Source of the DNA: Chloroflexota bacterium | GTDB lineage: Bacteria > Chloroflexota > UBA6077 | Direction of reading: 5' to 3' | DNA length: 6,625 bases | Assembly (NCBI GenBank): GCA_021806765.1 | Contig: JAJZQR010000303.1 | Span: 1 to 6,625, forward strand | In this document: piece after piece, positions 1 through 5,601 of the stretch | Layout: the number at the start of each line of letters is the position of its first letter | Numbering within the stretch: the first letter of the stretch is position 1 | Notes under the pieces: generated by a model | Told to the model about the DNA's origin: nothing | Seen by the model: the letters and a program-made list of their open reading frames with translations, nothing else | The model's database searches: none | Program-made: the position numbers and the translations under genes

Positions 1-843
1 CGAGTATAGCCGGTCCCGCTCGCCCACCACAATGGCATTCCGCTCGGGGATTATCTCCAACACGTACATCGGCCGGCCGGCTGCCAATCCCAACCCCTTC
101 CGCTGGCCGACGGTGTAGAAGGCGATACCGGGGTGGGTGCCGATCCGATCCCCGCTGGCATCGAGGATTGGCCCCGGCTCGCTCACGGAAGGAAGCCGTC
201 GGCGCAAGAAACCGGCGTAGTCGTTGTCCGGAACGAAGCAGATCTCCTGGCTGTCCGGCTTGGCCGCCGTCACCAGCCCCAGCTTCGCGGCTATGCTCCT
301 CGTCTCGGTCTTCTCCAGCTCGCCCAGGGGGAAGAGGGTATGGGCCAACTGCTCCTGGGTCAGGTAGGAGAGGGCATAGCTCTGGTCCTTGGAAGCGTCG
401 CGGGCCTTCAGGAGGGTGTACCGGCCCGATCCCGTCCGGCCGGCGCGGGCGTAGTGGCCCGTAGCCAGGTACTCCGCCCCCAGGGAGCGGGCCTGCGCCA
501 TCAGGGCCTCGAACTTGACGAAGCGATTGCATCGAACGCAGGGGTTGGGGGTCCGCCCCCTGGCATACTCCTGGAGGAAATCCTGGATCACCGACTGGTC
601 GAAGATCTCCCGGAAGTTGAGGGTGTAGTGGGGTATCCCCAGCAAATCGGCGACCCGCCGGGCATCCTCCACCGACTCGAGGGAACAGCAGGCGTTGTGG
701 CGAGTGTCGGCCTCCACCAGGTTGGTCTCCGGCCAGACGTTCAGGGTAACCCCCATCACCCTGAAGCCCTGCTCCTTCAGGAGAGCGGCGGCCACGGAGC
801 TGTCCACTCCCCCGCTCATCGCCACCACGACCAGATCAGCCAC
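1..843 (-). CDS. mnmA: tRNA-uridine 2-sulfurtransferase MnmA (3' end cut by window)
   Basis: MnmA (TrmU) makes 2-thiouridine at wobble position 34 of Lys, Glu and Gln tRNAs in the cytoplasm, using ATP and persulfide sulfur. The 281 visible codons read MnmA-like throughout: the PP-loop SGGVDSS at residues 10-16, a CCS motif near 52-54, the first catalytic cysteine in PNPCVRC (C102, partner C105), ATGHYAR near 127-133, KDQSYAL near 153-159, and the second catalytic cysteine in SQEICF (C202). Family proteins are about 350-380 aa, so the C-terminal beta-barrel part lies outside the window. I chose the GTG at 841-843 because a GGGGAGG ribosome site lies about 6 nt upstream and ADLVVVAMSGG follows directly; no ATG precedes the PP-loop in frame. 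It is separate from the sulfur operons, with its own promoter beyond the cysK terminator, but is functionally related as a sulfur-transfer enzyme. Confidence 0.96.
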   Translation of the reverse strand, partial: MADLVVVAMSGGVDSSVAAALLKEQGFRVMGVTLNVWPETNLVEADTRHNACCSLESVEDARRVADLLGIPHYTLNFREIFDQSVIQDFLQEYARGRTPNPCVRCNRFVKFEALMAQARSLGAEYLATGHYARAGRTGSGRYTLLKARDASKDQSYALSYLTQEQLAHTLFPLGELEKTETRSIAAKLGLVTAAKPDSQEICFVPDNDYAGFLRRRLPSVSEPGPILDASGDRIGTHPGIAFYTVGQRKGLGLAAGRPMYVLEIIPERNAIVVGERDRLYS

Positions 844-889
844 CCAACGCCTCCCCACGCATTGACCAGTATTATCCCGCGATAATCTT

Positions 890-919
890 ATTATAAGGGG
901 GGAAAGGGAGACCGGACAA
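890..919 (-). promoter_or_regulatory. Likely promoter of mnmA
   Basis: On the minus strand, TTGTCC (914-919) and TATAAT (890-895) are separated by 18 bp. The -10 box is perfect and the -35 matches 4 of 6. The start of transcription would fall near 883, giving a leader of about 40 nt before the mnmA GTG. It lies in a locally AT-rich patch of an otherwise GC-rich intergenic region. Confidence 0.6.
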
Positions 920-958
920 CCCGGCGGCTCTGGCGCGGGTACGGCGCAGGTTTCCGGA

Positions 959-1113
959 GGCGGAAAGCAGGCCCCGTGAGTGTAGGGGCGAAGCATTTCG
1001 TCGCAACGGAATGCTTCGCCCTTCCCCGTGGATTGCGGCAGCCGAGGGCAAAGCATTCGCCTGCGACCGCCCCAAGGGCGAAGCATCGCCTGCGGGCAAT
1101 GCTTCGCCCCTAC
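959..1113 (+). repeat. Palindromic interspersed element, copy 1
   Basis: The tag GGCGGAAAGCAGGCCC (959-974) is followed by a 132-bp element bounded by a perfect 16-bp terminal inverted repeat, GTAGGGGCGAAGCATT at 982-997 and its reverse complement at 1098-1113. Inside are further GGGCGAAGCAT / ATGCTTCGCCC arms (around 1010-1022, 1046-1061 and 1076-1090), so the element can fold into nested hairpins. A second copy with the same tag lies at 5953-6106 in the opposite orientation. It has no coding capacity. It looks like a MITE- or REP-like non-autonomous repeat; I cannot assign it to a named family. Confidence 0.85.
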
Positions 1114-1173
1114 GGTGGCTCGGCCCCACCCTCCCGGAAGGGGATAAGCCCCCGCCCTGCATCCCGCCAGGCG

Positions 1174-1207
1174 AAAAAGGGCCGGGTGGCAAACCACCGC
1201 CCGGCCC
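1174..1207 (-). terminator. Rho-independent terminator of the rrf2-JAMM-cysK unit
   Basis: Read on the minus strand just after the cysK stop, GGGCCGGG (1207-1200) pairs with CCCGGCCC (1186-1179). A 3-nt bulge, three further pairs and a TTTG loop complete the hairpin, which is followed by TTTTT (1178-1174). Position, stem strength and T-run all fit an intrinsic terminator. It separates cysK from the repeat element and mnmA. Confidence 0.85.
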
Positions 1208-1220
1208 CGTAGGAGGAAGC

Positions 1221-2174
1221 TTAAAGGTTCGGCGTGCCGTTGGGCTGCGGCTCCTGGAAGAGGGGCGTGCTCAGGTAGCGCTCGCCGGTATCGGGCAGGA
1301 TCGCCACGATCAGCTTGCCGGCGTTCTCGGGGCGCCTGGCGAGTTCGATCGCCGCCCACGCCGCCGCGCCCGATGAGATCCCCGCCAGGATGCCCTCCTG
1401 GCGAGCCAGCCGCCGAGAGGTCTCGAAGGCGTCCTCGTTCTCCACCTGGACGATCTCGTCCACCAACTCCCGGTCCAGCACGTCGGGAACGAAGCCGGCC
1501 CCGATGCCCTGGATCTTGTGAGGCCCCGCCGCTCCGCCCGAGAGCACGGGCGATGCCTTCGGCTCCACGGCCACCACCTTCAACTCGGGCTTCCTGGCCT
1601 TGATCGCCTGCGCGATGCCGGTGATCGTCCCCCCGGTGCCCACACCCCCTACCACTATGTCCACCTTGCCGTCGGTGTCGTTCCAGATCTCCATGGCCGT
1701 GGTCTCTCGATGGATCTTGGGGTTGGCCGGGTTCTGGAACTGCTGGGGCACCCAGCCGTTGGGGTTCTCGGCCACGATCTCCTCGGCCCGCCGTATCGCC
1801 CCCTTCATCCCCTCGGGGCCCGGGGTAAGCACCACCTCGGCCCCCAGGGCCCTGAGCAGCTGCCGCCGCTCGACACTCATGGTCTCGGGCATCGTCAGGA
1901 CCAGCCGGTAGCCCCTGGCCGCCGACACGAAGGCCAGGGCGATGCCGGTGTTCCCGCTGGTGGGCTCCACGATCACCGTCTTGCCGGGCTCGATCAGCCC
2001 CTGCTTCTCCGCCTCATCTATCATGCTGAACCCGATCCTGTCCTTCACGCTGGACAGGGGGTTGAAGCTCTCCAGCTTCACCGCGACCGTGGCACCGGCC
2101 CCCTCGGTCACGCGGTTCAGCCGCACCAGCGGGGTTCGTCCTATCAACTCCGTCACATCGTTGGCGATTCGCAT
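1221..2174 (-). CDS. cysK: Cysteine synthase A-type PLP enzyme (O-acetylserine sulfhydrylase)
   Basis: A fold-type II PLP enzyme of 317 aa, the usual CysK length, that joins sulfide (or a carrier thiocarboxylate) to O-acetylserine to make cysteine in the cytoplasm. Visible motifs in order: SSVKDR with the Schiff-base lysine K44; substrate loop PTSGNTG at 71-77; phosphate-binding [11 protein letters not shown] at 176-186; [13 protein letters not shown] at 218-230; GISSGA at 265-270 near the pyridine-nitrogen contact; [10 protein letters not shown] at 294-303. The [10 protein letters not shown] stretch is typical of CysK rather than of the O-phosphoserine-using CysM of mycobacteria. The neighbourhood (JAMM protease directly upstream, CysO-like carrier nearby) still suggests it may accept carrier-bound sulfur. 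The ATG has a strong AGGAGGAG site about 8 nt upstream and lies 26 nt past the JAMM stop, so the two are probably co-transcribed. A terminator follows the stop. Confidence 0.94.
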   Translation of the reverse strand: MRIANDVTELIGRTPLVRLNRVTEGAGATVAVKLESFNPLSSVKDRIGFSMIDEAEKQGLIEPGKTVIVEPTSGNTGIALAFVSAARGYRLVLTMPETMSVERRQLLRALGAEVVLTPGPEGMKGAIRRAEEIVAENPNGWVPQQFQNPANPKIHRETTAMEIWNDTDGKVDIVVGGVGTGGTITGIAQAIKARKPELKVVAVEPKASPVLSGGAAGPHKIQGIGAGFVPDVLDRELVDEIVQVENEDAFETSRRLARQEGILAGISSGAAAWAAIELARRPENAGKLIVAILPDTGERYLSTPLFQEPQPNGTPNL

Positions 2175-2200
2175 GAAGTTTTCTCCTCCTCAATTGGCCA

Positions 2201-2629
2201 CTACGGACCATCGACCACCAGATCCAGCTCGGTTATTTGCCTGTCGACGATCCTGAAGGCCCTCACTACTGGAGCCAACTCGTCGGCAAGAGAGGCAATG
2301 AGGTAGACAGCCTGGGGGTAGTAGGAGAGGCTGACGTCTGTCCCGGAGGGATAGGCCTCACTCTCGGGATGAGAGTGGTAGATGGCCAGCAGATCCCAAC
2401 CCTTCTCCTCGATCTCCCTCAGCGCATCCAGTAGCTCTCGAGGCTCCACGTTGTACCGAACCCGAGGCATGGGATCGTTGTTGGTAGTCCGGTACAGCTT
2501 CACGGGGTGGCCGTCGCGGCCCGCGATCAACCCGCATACCTCGTTGGGCTTGCCCTCCCGGGCGTGAGTTAAGATCTCGCGCAGGTAACTATCCGGCAGA
2601 TGCACGCTTCTCTCTTCTTTCGGCGTCAC
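2201..2629 (-). CDS. JAMM/MPN+ metalloprotease, Mec-like (CysO-cysteine peptidase family)
   Basis: A small single-domain JAMM zinc protease of about 142 aa. The active-site pattern is complete: glutamate E30 in NEVCGL, then HSHP-x6-S-x2-D with zinc ligands H85, H87 and D98 and S95. In M. tuberculosis the relative Mec releases cysteine from the CysO-cysteine adduct; in Pseudomonas (QbsD) and Wolinella (HcyD) relatives also trim residues after the carrier's Gly-Gly. Here it sits between an Rrf2 regulator and cysK, one operon away from a CysO-like carrier that has such extra residues. I chose the GTG at 2627-2629 because GGAGG lies 7 nt upstream. A longer reading reaches 2740, but its extra 37 residues (Arg/Gly-rich) are unlike a JAMM N-terminus. 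A later GTG nearer VHLPDSYL is also possible. Confidence 0.88.
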   Translation of the reverse strand: MTPKEERSVHLPDSYLREILTHAREGKPNEVCGLIAGRDGHPVKLYRTTNNDPMPRVRYNVEPRELLDALREIEEKGWDLLAIYHSHPESEAYPSGTDVSLSYYPQAVYLIASLADELAPVVRAFRIVDRQITELDLVVDGP

Positions 2630-2636
2630 GGTTTGT

Positions 2637-2641
2637 CCTCC
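2637..2641 (-). promoter_or_regulatory. Ribosome binding site deciding the JAMM gene start
   Basis: GGAGG on the minus strand, 7 nt before the GTG at 2627-2629. It supports the short 142-residue reading over the extension to 2740. Confidence 0.7.
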
Positions 2642-2665
2642 GTCCCTTCCGTCCCGAGCCCCCCG

Positions 2666-2680
2666 GGCGGACGGTCCGCC
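2666..2680. repeat. Short perfect inverted repeat in the rrf2-JAMM spacer
   Basis: GGCGGAC (2666-2672), one central base, then GTCCGCC (2674-2680). It sits in the 120-nt spacer between the rrf2 stop and the JAMM start, ahead of the JAMM ribosome site. No T-run follows it, so it is not a normal terminator. It could be a transcript-stabilising or attenuating hairpin, or a dyad operator. Confidence 0.5.
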
Positions 2681-2749
2681 GGAGAGCCCGGCCCCTAACT
2701 CACGCCGAGCGTAACTGCAGATCCTACGCCACCAACCCACCCCAGCCTC

Positions 2750-3187
2750 CTAGATGTGGTACATCAGCCCGCCGTCGGCCACCGCCTGCCGGGCAGCCAG
2801 ATCCTCGATGGTGATCCGGTCGAGGGTGCCCTCTACAGCGCTCCGCACCTCCAGCCACATCTCCCTCAGGACACAGGGGTTGGGGTGCTGACAGACGTCG
2901 GAGTTGTCGAGGCAATCCATGACGATCACCGGACCTTCCAGGGCCCGCACCACGTCGCCCGCCGTCACCCGAGAAGGATGGAGGGCCAGGGCATGCCCCC
3001 CTTGAGGACCTCGGGAGCTGGCCACGAATCCGGCCTTCCGCAGGGTGGTGAGCAGCTGCTCCAGATAGGATTCCGGGATGGCGCGTCGCGCCGCGATCTC
3101 GCTGGTCTGGAGGGGCCGGTTGCCGTAGGAGGCGGCCAGTTCCATCATGGCCCGCAAGGCGTAGTCGCTCTTCATCGAGATTCGCAC
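2750..3187 (-). CDS. Rrf2/IscR-family transcriptional regulator with three cysteines
   Basis: A 145-aa Rrf2-family winged-helix regulator, near the usual length. The N-terminus VRISMKSDYALRAMMELA is the family opening. The helix-turn-helix runs through about residues 26-52 (LQTSEIAARRAIPESYLEQL), the wing GPQGGHALA spans 60-68, and C92, C99 and C105 lie in DCLDNSDVCQHPNPC. In IscR and NsrR three cysteines at this place bind an Fe-S cluster with C-x5-C-x5-C spacing; here the first gap is x6. CymR, the cysteine regulator of Firmicutes, lacks this triad. As first gene of the rrf2-JAMM-cysK unit it probably controls itself and cysteine synthesis. The GTG at 3185-3187 has GAGGAGG 6 nt upstream; a TTG at 3200-3202 would place the start inside that site and is less likely. 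Confidence 0.93.
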   Translation of the reverse strand: MRISMKSDYALRAMMELAASYGNRPLQTSEIAARRAIPESYLEQLLTTLRKAGFVASSRGPQGGHALALHPSRVTAGDVVRALEGPVIVMDCLDNSDVCQHPNPCVLREMWLEVRSAVEGTLDRITIEDLAARQAVADGGLMYHI

Positions 3188-3202
3188 CGCTGCCCTCCTC
3201 AA

Positions 3203-3225
3203 TATTCCGAGTATTCCGATATACT
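3203..3225. promoter_or_regulatory. Candidate Rrf2 operator in the rrf2 leader
   Basis: An inverted repeat AGTAT-N6-ATACT (3210-3225) overlaps a direct repeat TATTCCGA (3203-3210 and 3212-3219, 9-bp period). It lies between the predicted transcription start (about 3239) and the rrf2 ribosome site. This AT-rich dyad is at a natural place for self-repression. Its assignment to the Rrf2 protein is inferred from position. Confidence 0.5.
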
Positions 3226-3245
3226 AAGTCAACAACGCAGTGATC

Positions 3246-3273
3246 ATTATAGCGCGCGCCGCGCCGTTGTCAA
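3246..3273 (-). promoter_or_regulatory. Consensus sigma-70-type promoter of rrf2-JAMM-cysK
   Basis: On the minus strand, TTGACA (3268-3273) and TATAAT (3246-3251) are both perfect, with a 16-bp spacer made almost entirely of G and C. The start of transcription would be near 3239, about 50 nt before the rrf2 GTG. A promoter this strong is what one expects under a repressor. Confidence 0.85.
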
Positions 3274-3282
3274 CGGGTGGCG

Positions 3283-3315
3283 AAAAGAAAAACCCTCTCC
3301 CCGGTGGGAGAGGGT
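3283..3315 (-). terminator. Rho-independent terminator of the NIL-cysO-hmt-E1 unit
   Basis: On the minus strand, ACCCTCTCCC (3301-3292 read in reverse complement with 3306-3315) forms a perfect 10-bp stem with a 4-nt loop, followed by TTTT C TTTT (3291-3283). It starts about 20 nt past the E1 stop. The CCCTCACCCC-GACCCTCTCCC wording is a repeat motif I have seen in many bacterial genomes, here apparently used as a terminator. Confidence 0.85.
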
Positions 3316-3337
3316 CGGGGTGAGGGCTGTAGCTTCT

Positions 3338-4366
3338 CTACACCCCCACGTACCGGGCGAACAGGGTACGGGCCATGGCCTCGTCGGTGGTACCCTTCAC
3401 CAGGGTTCGCGCGTCCTGGAACACCACCAGCTCGTAGCCGTCCACCTGGAAGCGCAACATGTATTCGTTGTACTGGACCTTACCGGCCCCCCGCAGCCGC
3501 GCTGCCAGCTCGGGGAAGGAGACCCTGGCACCCCCCCTAACGCTCACCTGGATCGCACCCCGGCCACACATGGAGGTGGCGTGAGTCCCCTCCCTGGCCT
3601 CCAGGTACTCGTAGCTGCCCTGAACGCAGCAGGGGCAGTCCTCGACGATCTGGCCTCCCAGCAGCCGCTCGAAGCTGTTCTCCCAGAGGTCGGTCCACAG
3701 CATGCCCCGATTGATCCGGTCCTTGGCCCCCACCAGCAGCTTGATCCCCTCGGCGACCTGCAGATTCGCGATGACGGCGGCGATGCTGGCCAGGACCCCG
3801 GCGGTGTCGCAGGTGGGCGTGCTGCCCGGAGGCGGACTCTCCGGAAAGATGCAGCGCAGGCAGGGGGTCTCGTGGGGGACGATGGTCATGGTGACCCCGT
3901 AGCTGGCCAGCACGCCACCGTAGACCCAGGGCTTGCCCAGCTCGACGCAGGCGTCGTTGATCAGGTAGCGGGTCTCGAAGTTATCGGTCCCGTCCATCAC
4001 CAGATCGGCCTCGCGCACCAGTTGCTCGATGTTGCCCGGGTTCACGTCGGCCACGATGGGGACCAGATCCACCTGCGAGTTGATCTTCCGCAGCTTCTCC
4101 GCGGCGGCCACCGCCTTGGGTAGACTGCGCGCCACGTCCTTCTCGTCGAACACCACCTGCCGCTGCAGGTTGTTCAACTCCACGAAGTCGCGGTCCACGA
4201 TGGTGAGACGCCCAACCCCTGCCCGGGTCATGGTGTTGGCGATGTTGCTGCCCAGGGCACCACAGCCCACCAGCAGCACCTTGGAGGCCCGCAGCTTCTG
4301 CTGCCCCTCCTCGCCGATACCCGGAAACAGGATCTGGCGTGAGTACCTTTCCAGTTCCTTGTCCAT
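3338..4366 (-). CDS. ThiF/MoeB/HesA-family E1-like adenylyltransferase (sulfur-carrier activation)
   Basis: A 342-aa E1-like enzyme that should adenylate the C-terminal glycine of a ubiquitin-like carrier with ATP. Visible: RYSRQILFPGIG opening (residues 7-18, arginine finger R10), nucleotide-binding GCGALGS at 34-40, DRDFVELNNLQRQ at 58-70, DGTDNF at 125-130 with the Mg/ATP aspartate D128, zinc ligands C169/C172 (CLRC) and C244/C247 (CPCC), and TCDTAGV at 185-191 with C186 where ThiF has a reactive cysteine. After residue 255 comes a C-terminal domain (MCGRGAIQV to ARYVGV) that is not a rhodanese, unlike mycobacterial MoeZ. The ATG overlaps the methyltransferase stop as TGATG, indicating translational coupling, and it is the last gene before the terminator. 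The CysO-like carrier in the same unit is the likely substrate; molybdopterin or thiamine carriers remain possible. The exact subfamily name (moeB, thiF) is not certain. Confidence 0.93.
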   Translation of the reverse strand: MDKELERYSRQILFPGIGEEGQQKLRASKVLLVGCGALGSNIANTMTRAGVGRLTIVDRDFVELNNLQRQVVFDEKDVARSLPKAVAAAEKLRKINSQVDLVPIVADVNPGNIEQLVREADLVMDGTDNFETRYLINDACVELGKPWVYGGVLASYGVTMTIVPHETPCLRCIFPESPPPGSTPTCDTAGVLASIAAVIANLQVAEGIKLLVGAKDRINRGMLWTDLWENSFERLLGGQIVEDCPCCVQGSYEYLEAREGTHATSMCGRGAIQVSVRGGARVSFPELAARLRGAGKVQYNEYMLRFQVDGYELVVFQDARTLVKGTTDEAMARTLFARYVGV

Positions 4367-5235
4367 CAGCCACCCCTTATGGCACGAACGATAGCCCTGG
4401 TGTAGTCGGGCGAACTGCCGCAGCAGGACCCGATAAGTCGAACCCCGGCCTCCAGGAACCCCCGGGCGAAGCCGGCCATCTCCTCGGCGCCGGTGCTGTA
4501 GACCGTCTTCCCTCCCTCCACCGAGGGGACCCCGGCGTTCGGCTGGGCCACCAGCACCGCCTGAGGATCCGCCCTGTGCATCTCCTCGATGGACTTCAGG
4601 GTCTCCTCCGGGCCCACCCCGCAGTTGGCCCCCACCAGAACCGCGCCCGCTCCCCGCAGTTCAGCCAGAGCGCGAGCAGGGGTTACCCCCATCATAGTGC
4701 GGCCGTGGGTGTCGAAGGTCATGGTGCAGGCCACCGGCAACCCGGCGGCCACTGCCCCCTCGACGGCGGACCTGGCCTCTCCCAGGTCGAACATGGTCTC
4801 GATCAGGAAGAAGTCCACGCCCCCCTCGGCCAGCGCCTCCGCCTGCTCCCGATAGATCGCCACCGCCTGCTCGTGGCTCAACTCCCCCAGCGGCTCCAGG
4901 AACTCCCCCAGAGGCCCCAGGTCGCCCGCCACCAGCACCGAATCCCCGGCGACCTCGCGCGCCAGCCGGGCCGCCGCCAGGTTCACCTGGGCTACCTGGC
5001 CGGCCATCTCGGCCTTCGCCAGCTTGGCCCGGTTGCCGCCGAAGCTGTTGGTGGTTATCACGTCGGCTCCCGCCGCGACGTAGGCGGCATGCACGTTCCG
5101 GACCGTCTCCGGCGAGATCAGGTTGATCTCCTCAGGGCAGCGCGACTCTACGCCGCTGGCCATCAGCATGGTCCCCATAGCTCCATCGCACACCAGCGGG
5201 CCCTTCGCCAGGGCCGCCAACAGATCTCGAGCCAC
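4366..5235 (-). CDS. Stand-alone homocysteine S-methyltransferase domain (MetH N-terminal/MmuM-like)
   Basis: A 289-aa TIM-barrel homocysteine-binding methyltransferase. It opens with LVCDGAMGTML (about 14-24), has ADVITTNSFGGNR (57-69) and the three zinc cysteines: C205 in GANCG and C271, C272 in GSCCG. These bind zinc and the homocysteine thiolate. Only the homocysteine domain is present: no pterin, cobalamin or activation domain follows, since the frame ends at the E1 gene. It is either a free-standing methyltransferase using S-methylmethionine or a related donor, or one subunit of a split cobalamin methionine synthase. The family opening leaves room for a start at 5250, but AAGGAG lies 6 nt before the GTG at 5233-5235 and would fall inside the longer reading, so I chose 5235. 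Genes for a carrier, a NIL protein and an E1 in the same unit support a methionine role. Confidence 0.9.
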   Translation of the reverse strand: MARDLLAALAKGPLVCDGAMGTMLMASGVESRCPEEINLISPETVRNVHAAYVAAGADVITTNSFGGNRAKLAKAEMAGQVAQVNLAAARLAREVAGDSVLVAGDLGPLGEFLEPLGELSHEQAVAIYREQAEALAEGGVDFFLIETMFDLGEARSAVEGAVAAGLPVACTMTFDTHGRTMMGVTPARALAELRGAGAVLVGANCGVGPEETLKSIEEMHRADPQAVLVAQPNAGVPSVEGGKTVYSTGAEEMAGFARGFLEAGVRLIGSCCGSSPDYTRAIVRAIRGG

Positions 5236-5241
5236 GTTACT

Positions 5242-5247
5242 CTCCTT
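5242..5247 (-). promoter_or_regulatory. Ribosome binding site deciding the methyltransferase start
   Basis: AAGGAG on the minus strand, 6 nt before the GTG at 5233-5235. It sits immediately past the heptamer array, which itself contains no comparable site for the alternative GTG at 5248-5250. Confidence 0.7.
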
Positions 5248-5256
5248 CACTAGCTA

Positions 5257-5326
5257 TCAGCAGTCAGCTATCAGAACTCAGAACTCAGAGCTCAGAACTC
5301 AGAACTCAGAACTCAGAACTCAGAAC
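5257..5326. repeat. Heptanucleotide tandem array, ten units
   Basis: Ten contiguous 7-bp units on the plus strand: TCAGCAG, TCAGCTA, TCAGAAC x2, TCAGAGC, TCAGAAC x5. It fills the gap between cysO and the methyltransferase gene and runs into the cysO reading frame: the last unit (5320-5326) holds the cysO stop codon, TGA on the minus strand. A related four-unit array lies at 6214-6241. The perfect unit run suggests recent slippage expansion. Confidence 0.95.
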
Positions 5327-5601
5327 TCGAGGCCGCCGGCGATGGGGAACAGAATGGTCAGTTCGTCCCCCGACTGCAGCGGGGTCTCCAGGGCCGAACG
5401 GTACCGAACGTCCTCGCCGTTGACGTAGAAGCTCACAGAGGCCAGCAGACGGCCGCTCTCGTCCCTCATCCCCCGGCTCACCCCCGGAAAGCGTCGCTCC
5501 AACTCCGCCAGACAATCCGCCACCGTGCCGCCCGCCAACTCCAGCTGCCCCACACCTCCGGTGTGGCGGCGCAGGGAGAGAGGGATCTTGACCCGGATCA
5601 A
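5320..5601 (-). CDS. cysO: CysO/MoaD/ThiS-like ubiquitin-fold sulfur carrier with a GG-LEF tail
   Basis: A 93-aa beta-grasp carrier protein. From memory it resembles mycobacterial CysO closely: IPLSLRRHTGG at residues 6-16, a DESGRLLASVSFYVNGEDVR stretch at about 46-65, and a GDELTILFPIAGG end. Such carriers are adenylated on the terminal glycine by an E1-like enzyme and turned into a thiocarboxylate sulfur donor. Oddly, Gly-Gly (89-90) is followed by Leu-Glu-Phe before the stop, and the stop is formed by the heptamer array. The JAMM protease encoded nearby could remove these residues. I chose the TTG at 5599-5601, which overlaps the NIL stop by 4 nt and has GGAGGA 9 nt upstream; the in-frame GTG at 5608-5610 touches that site directly. 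Translation is probably coupled to the NIL gene. MoaD or ThiS functions are possible but the HTGG and VNxEDVR wording favours CysO. Confidence 0.88.
   Translation of the reverse strand: MIRVKIPLSLRRHTGGVGQLELAGGTVADCLAELERRFPGVSRGMRDESGRLLASVSFYVNGEDVRYRSALETPLQSGDELTILFPIAGGLEF

Noticed and set aside
133..885. 250-codon plus-strand frame opposite mnmA
   Set aside because: The minus strand encodes MnmA with all catalytic motifs; the plus-strand product has no recognisable features.
959..1113. CRISPR array for the recurring GAAGCATT motifs
   Set aside because: Arms alternate in orientation, spacing is irregular and there is no direct-repeat/spacer pattern of constant length; it is a nested palindromic element.
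1518..2306. 262-codon plus-strand frame opposite cysK
   Set aside because: Shadow of cysK, which has the complete PLP-enzyme motif set on the minus strand.
3188..3245. Riboswitch or T-box leader before rrf2
   Set aside because: The leader is only about 50 nt from the predicted start site and lacks any T-box or SAM-type conserved core; a protein operator explains it better.
2756..4123. 455-codon open frame on the plus strand, antisense to rrf2 and the E1 gene
   Set aside because: It lies opposite two clearly recognisable genes and crosses the promoter and terminator between them. Its His/Gln/Gly/Pro-rich translation shows no family motif. It is a by-product of high GC in the opposite strand.
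4339..5253. 304-codon plus-strand frame opposite the methyltransferase gene
   Set aside because: Mirror of the minus-strand gene; composition is rich in Gly, His, Arg and Pro and no motif is visible.
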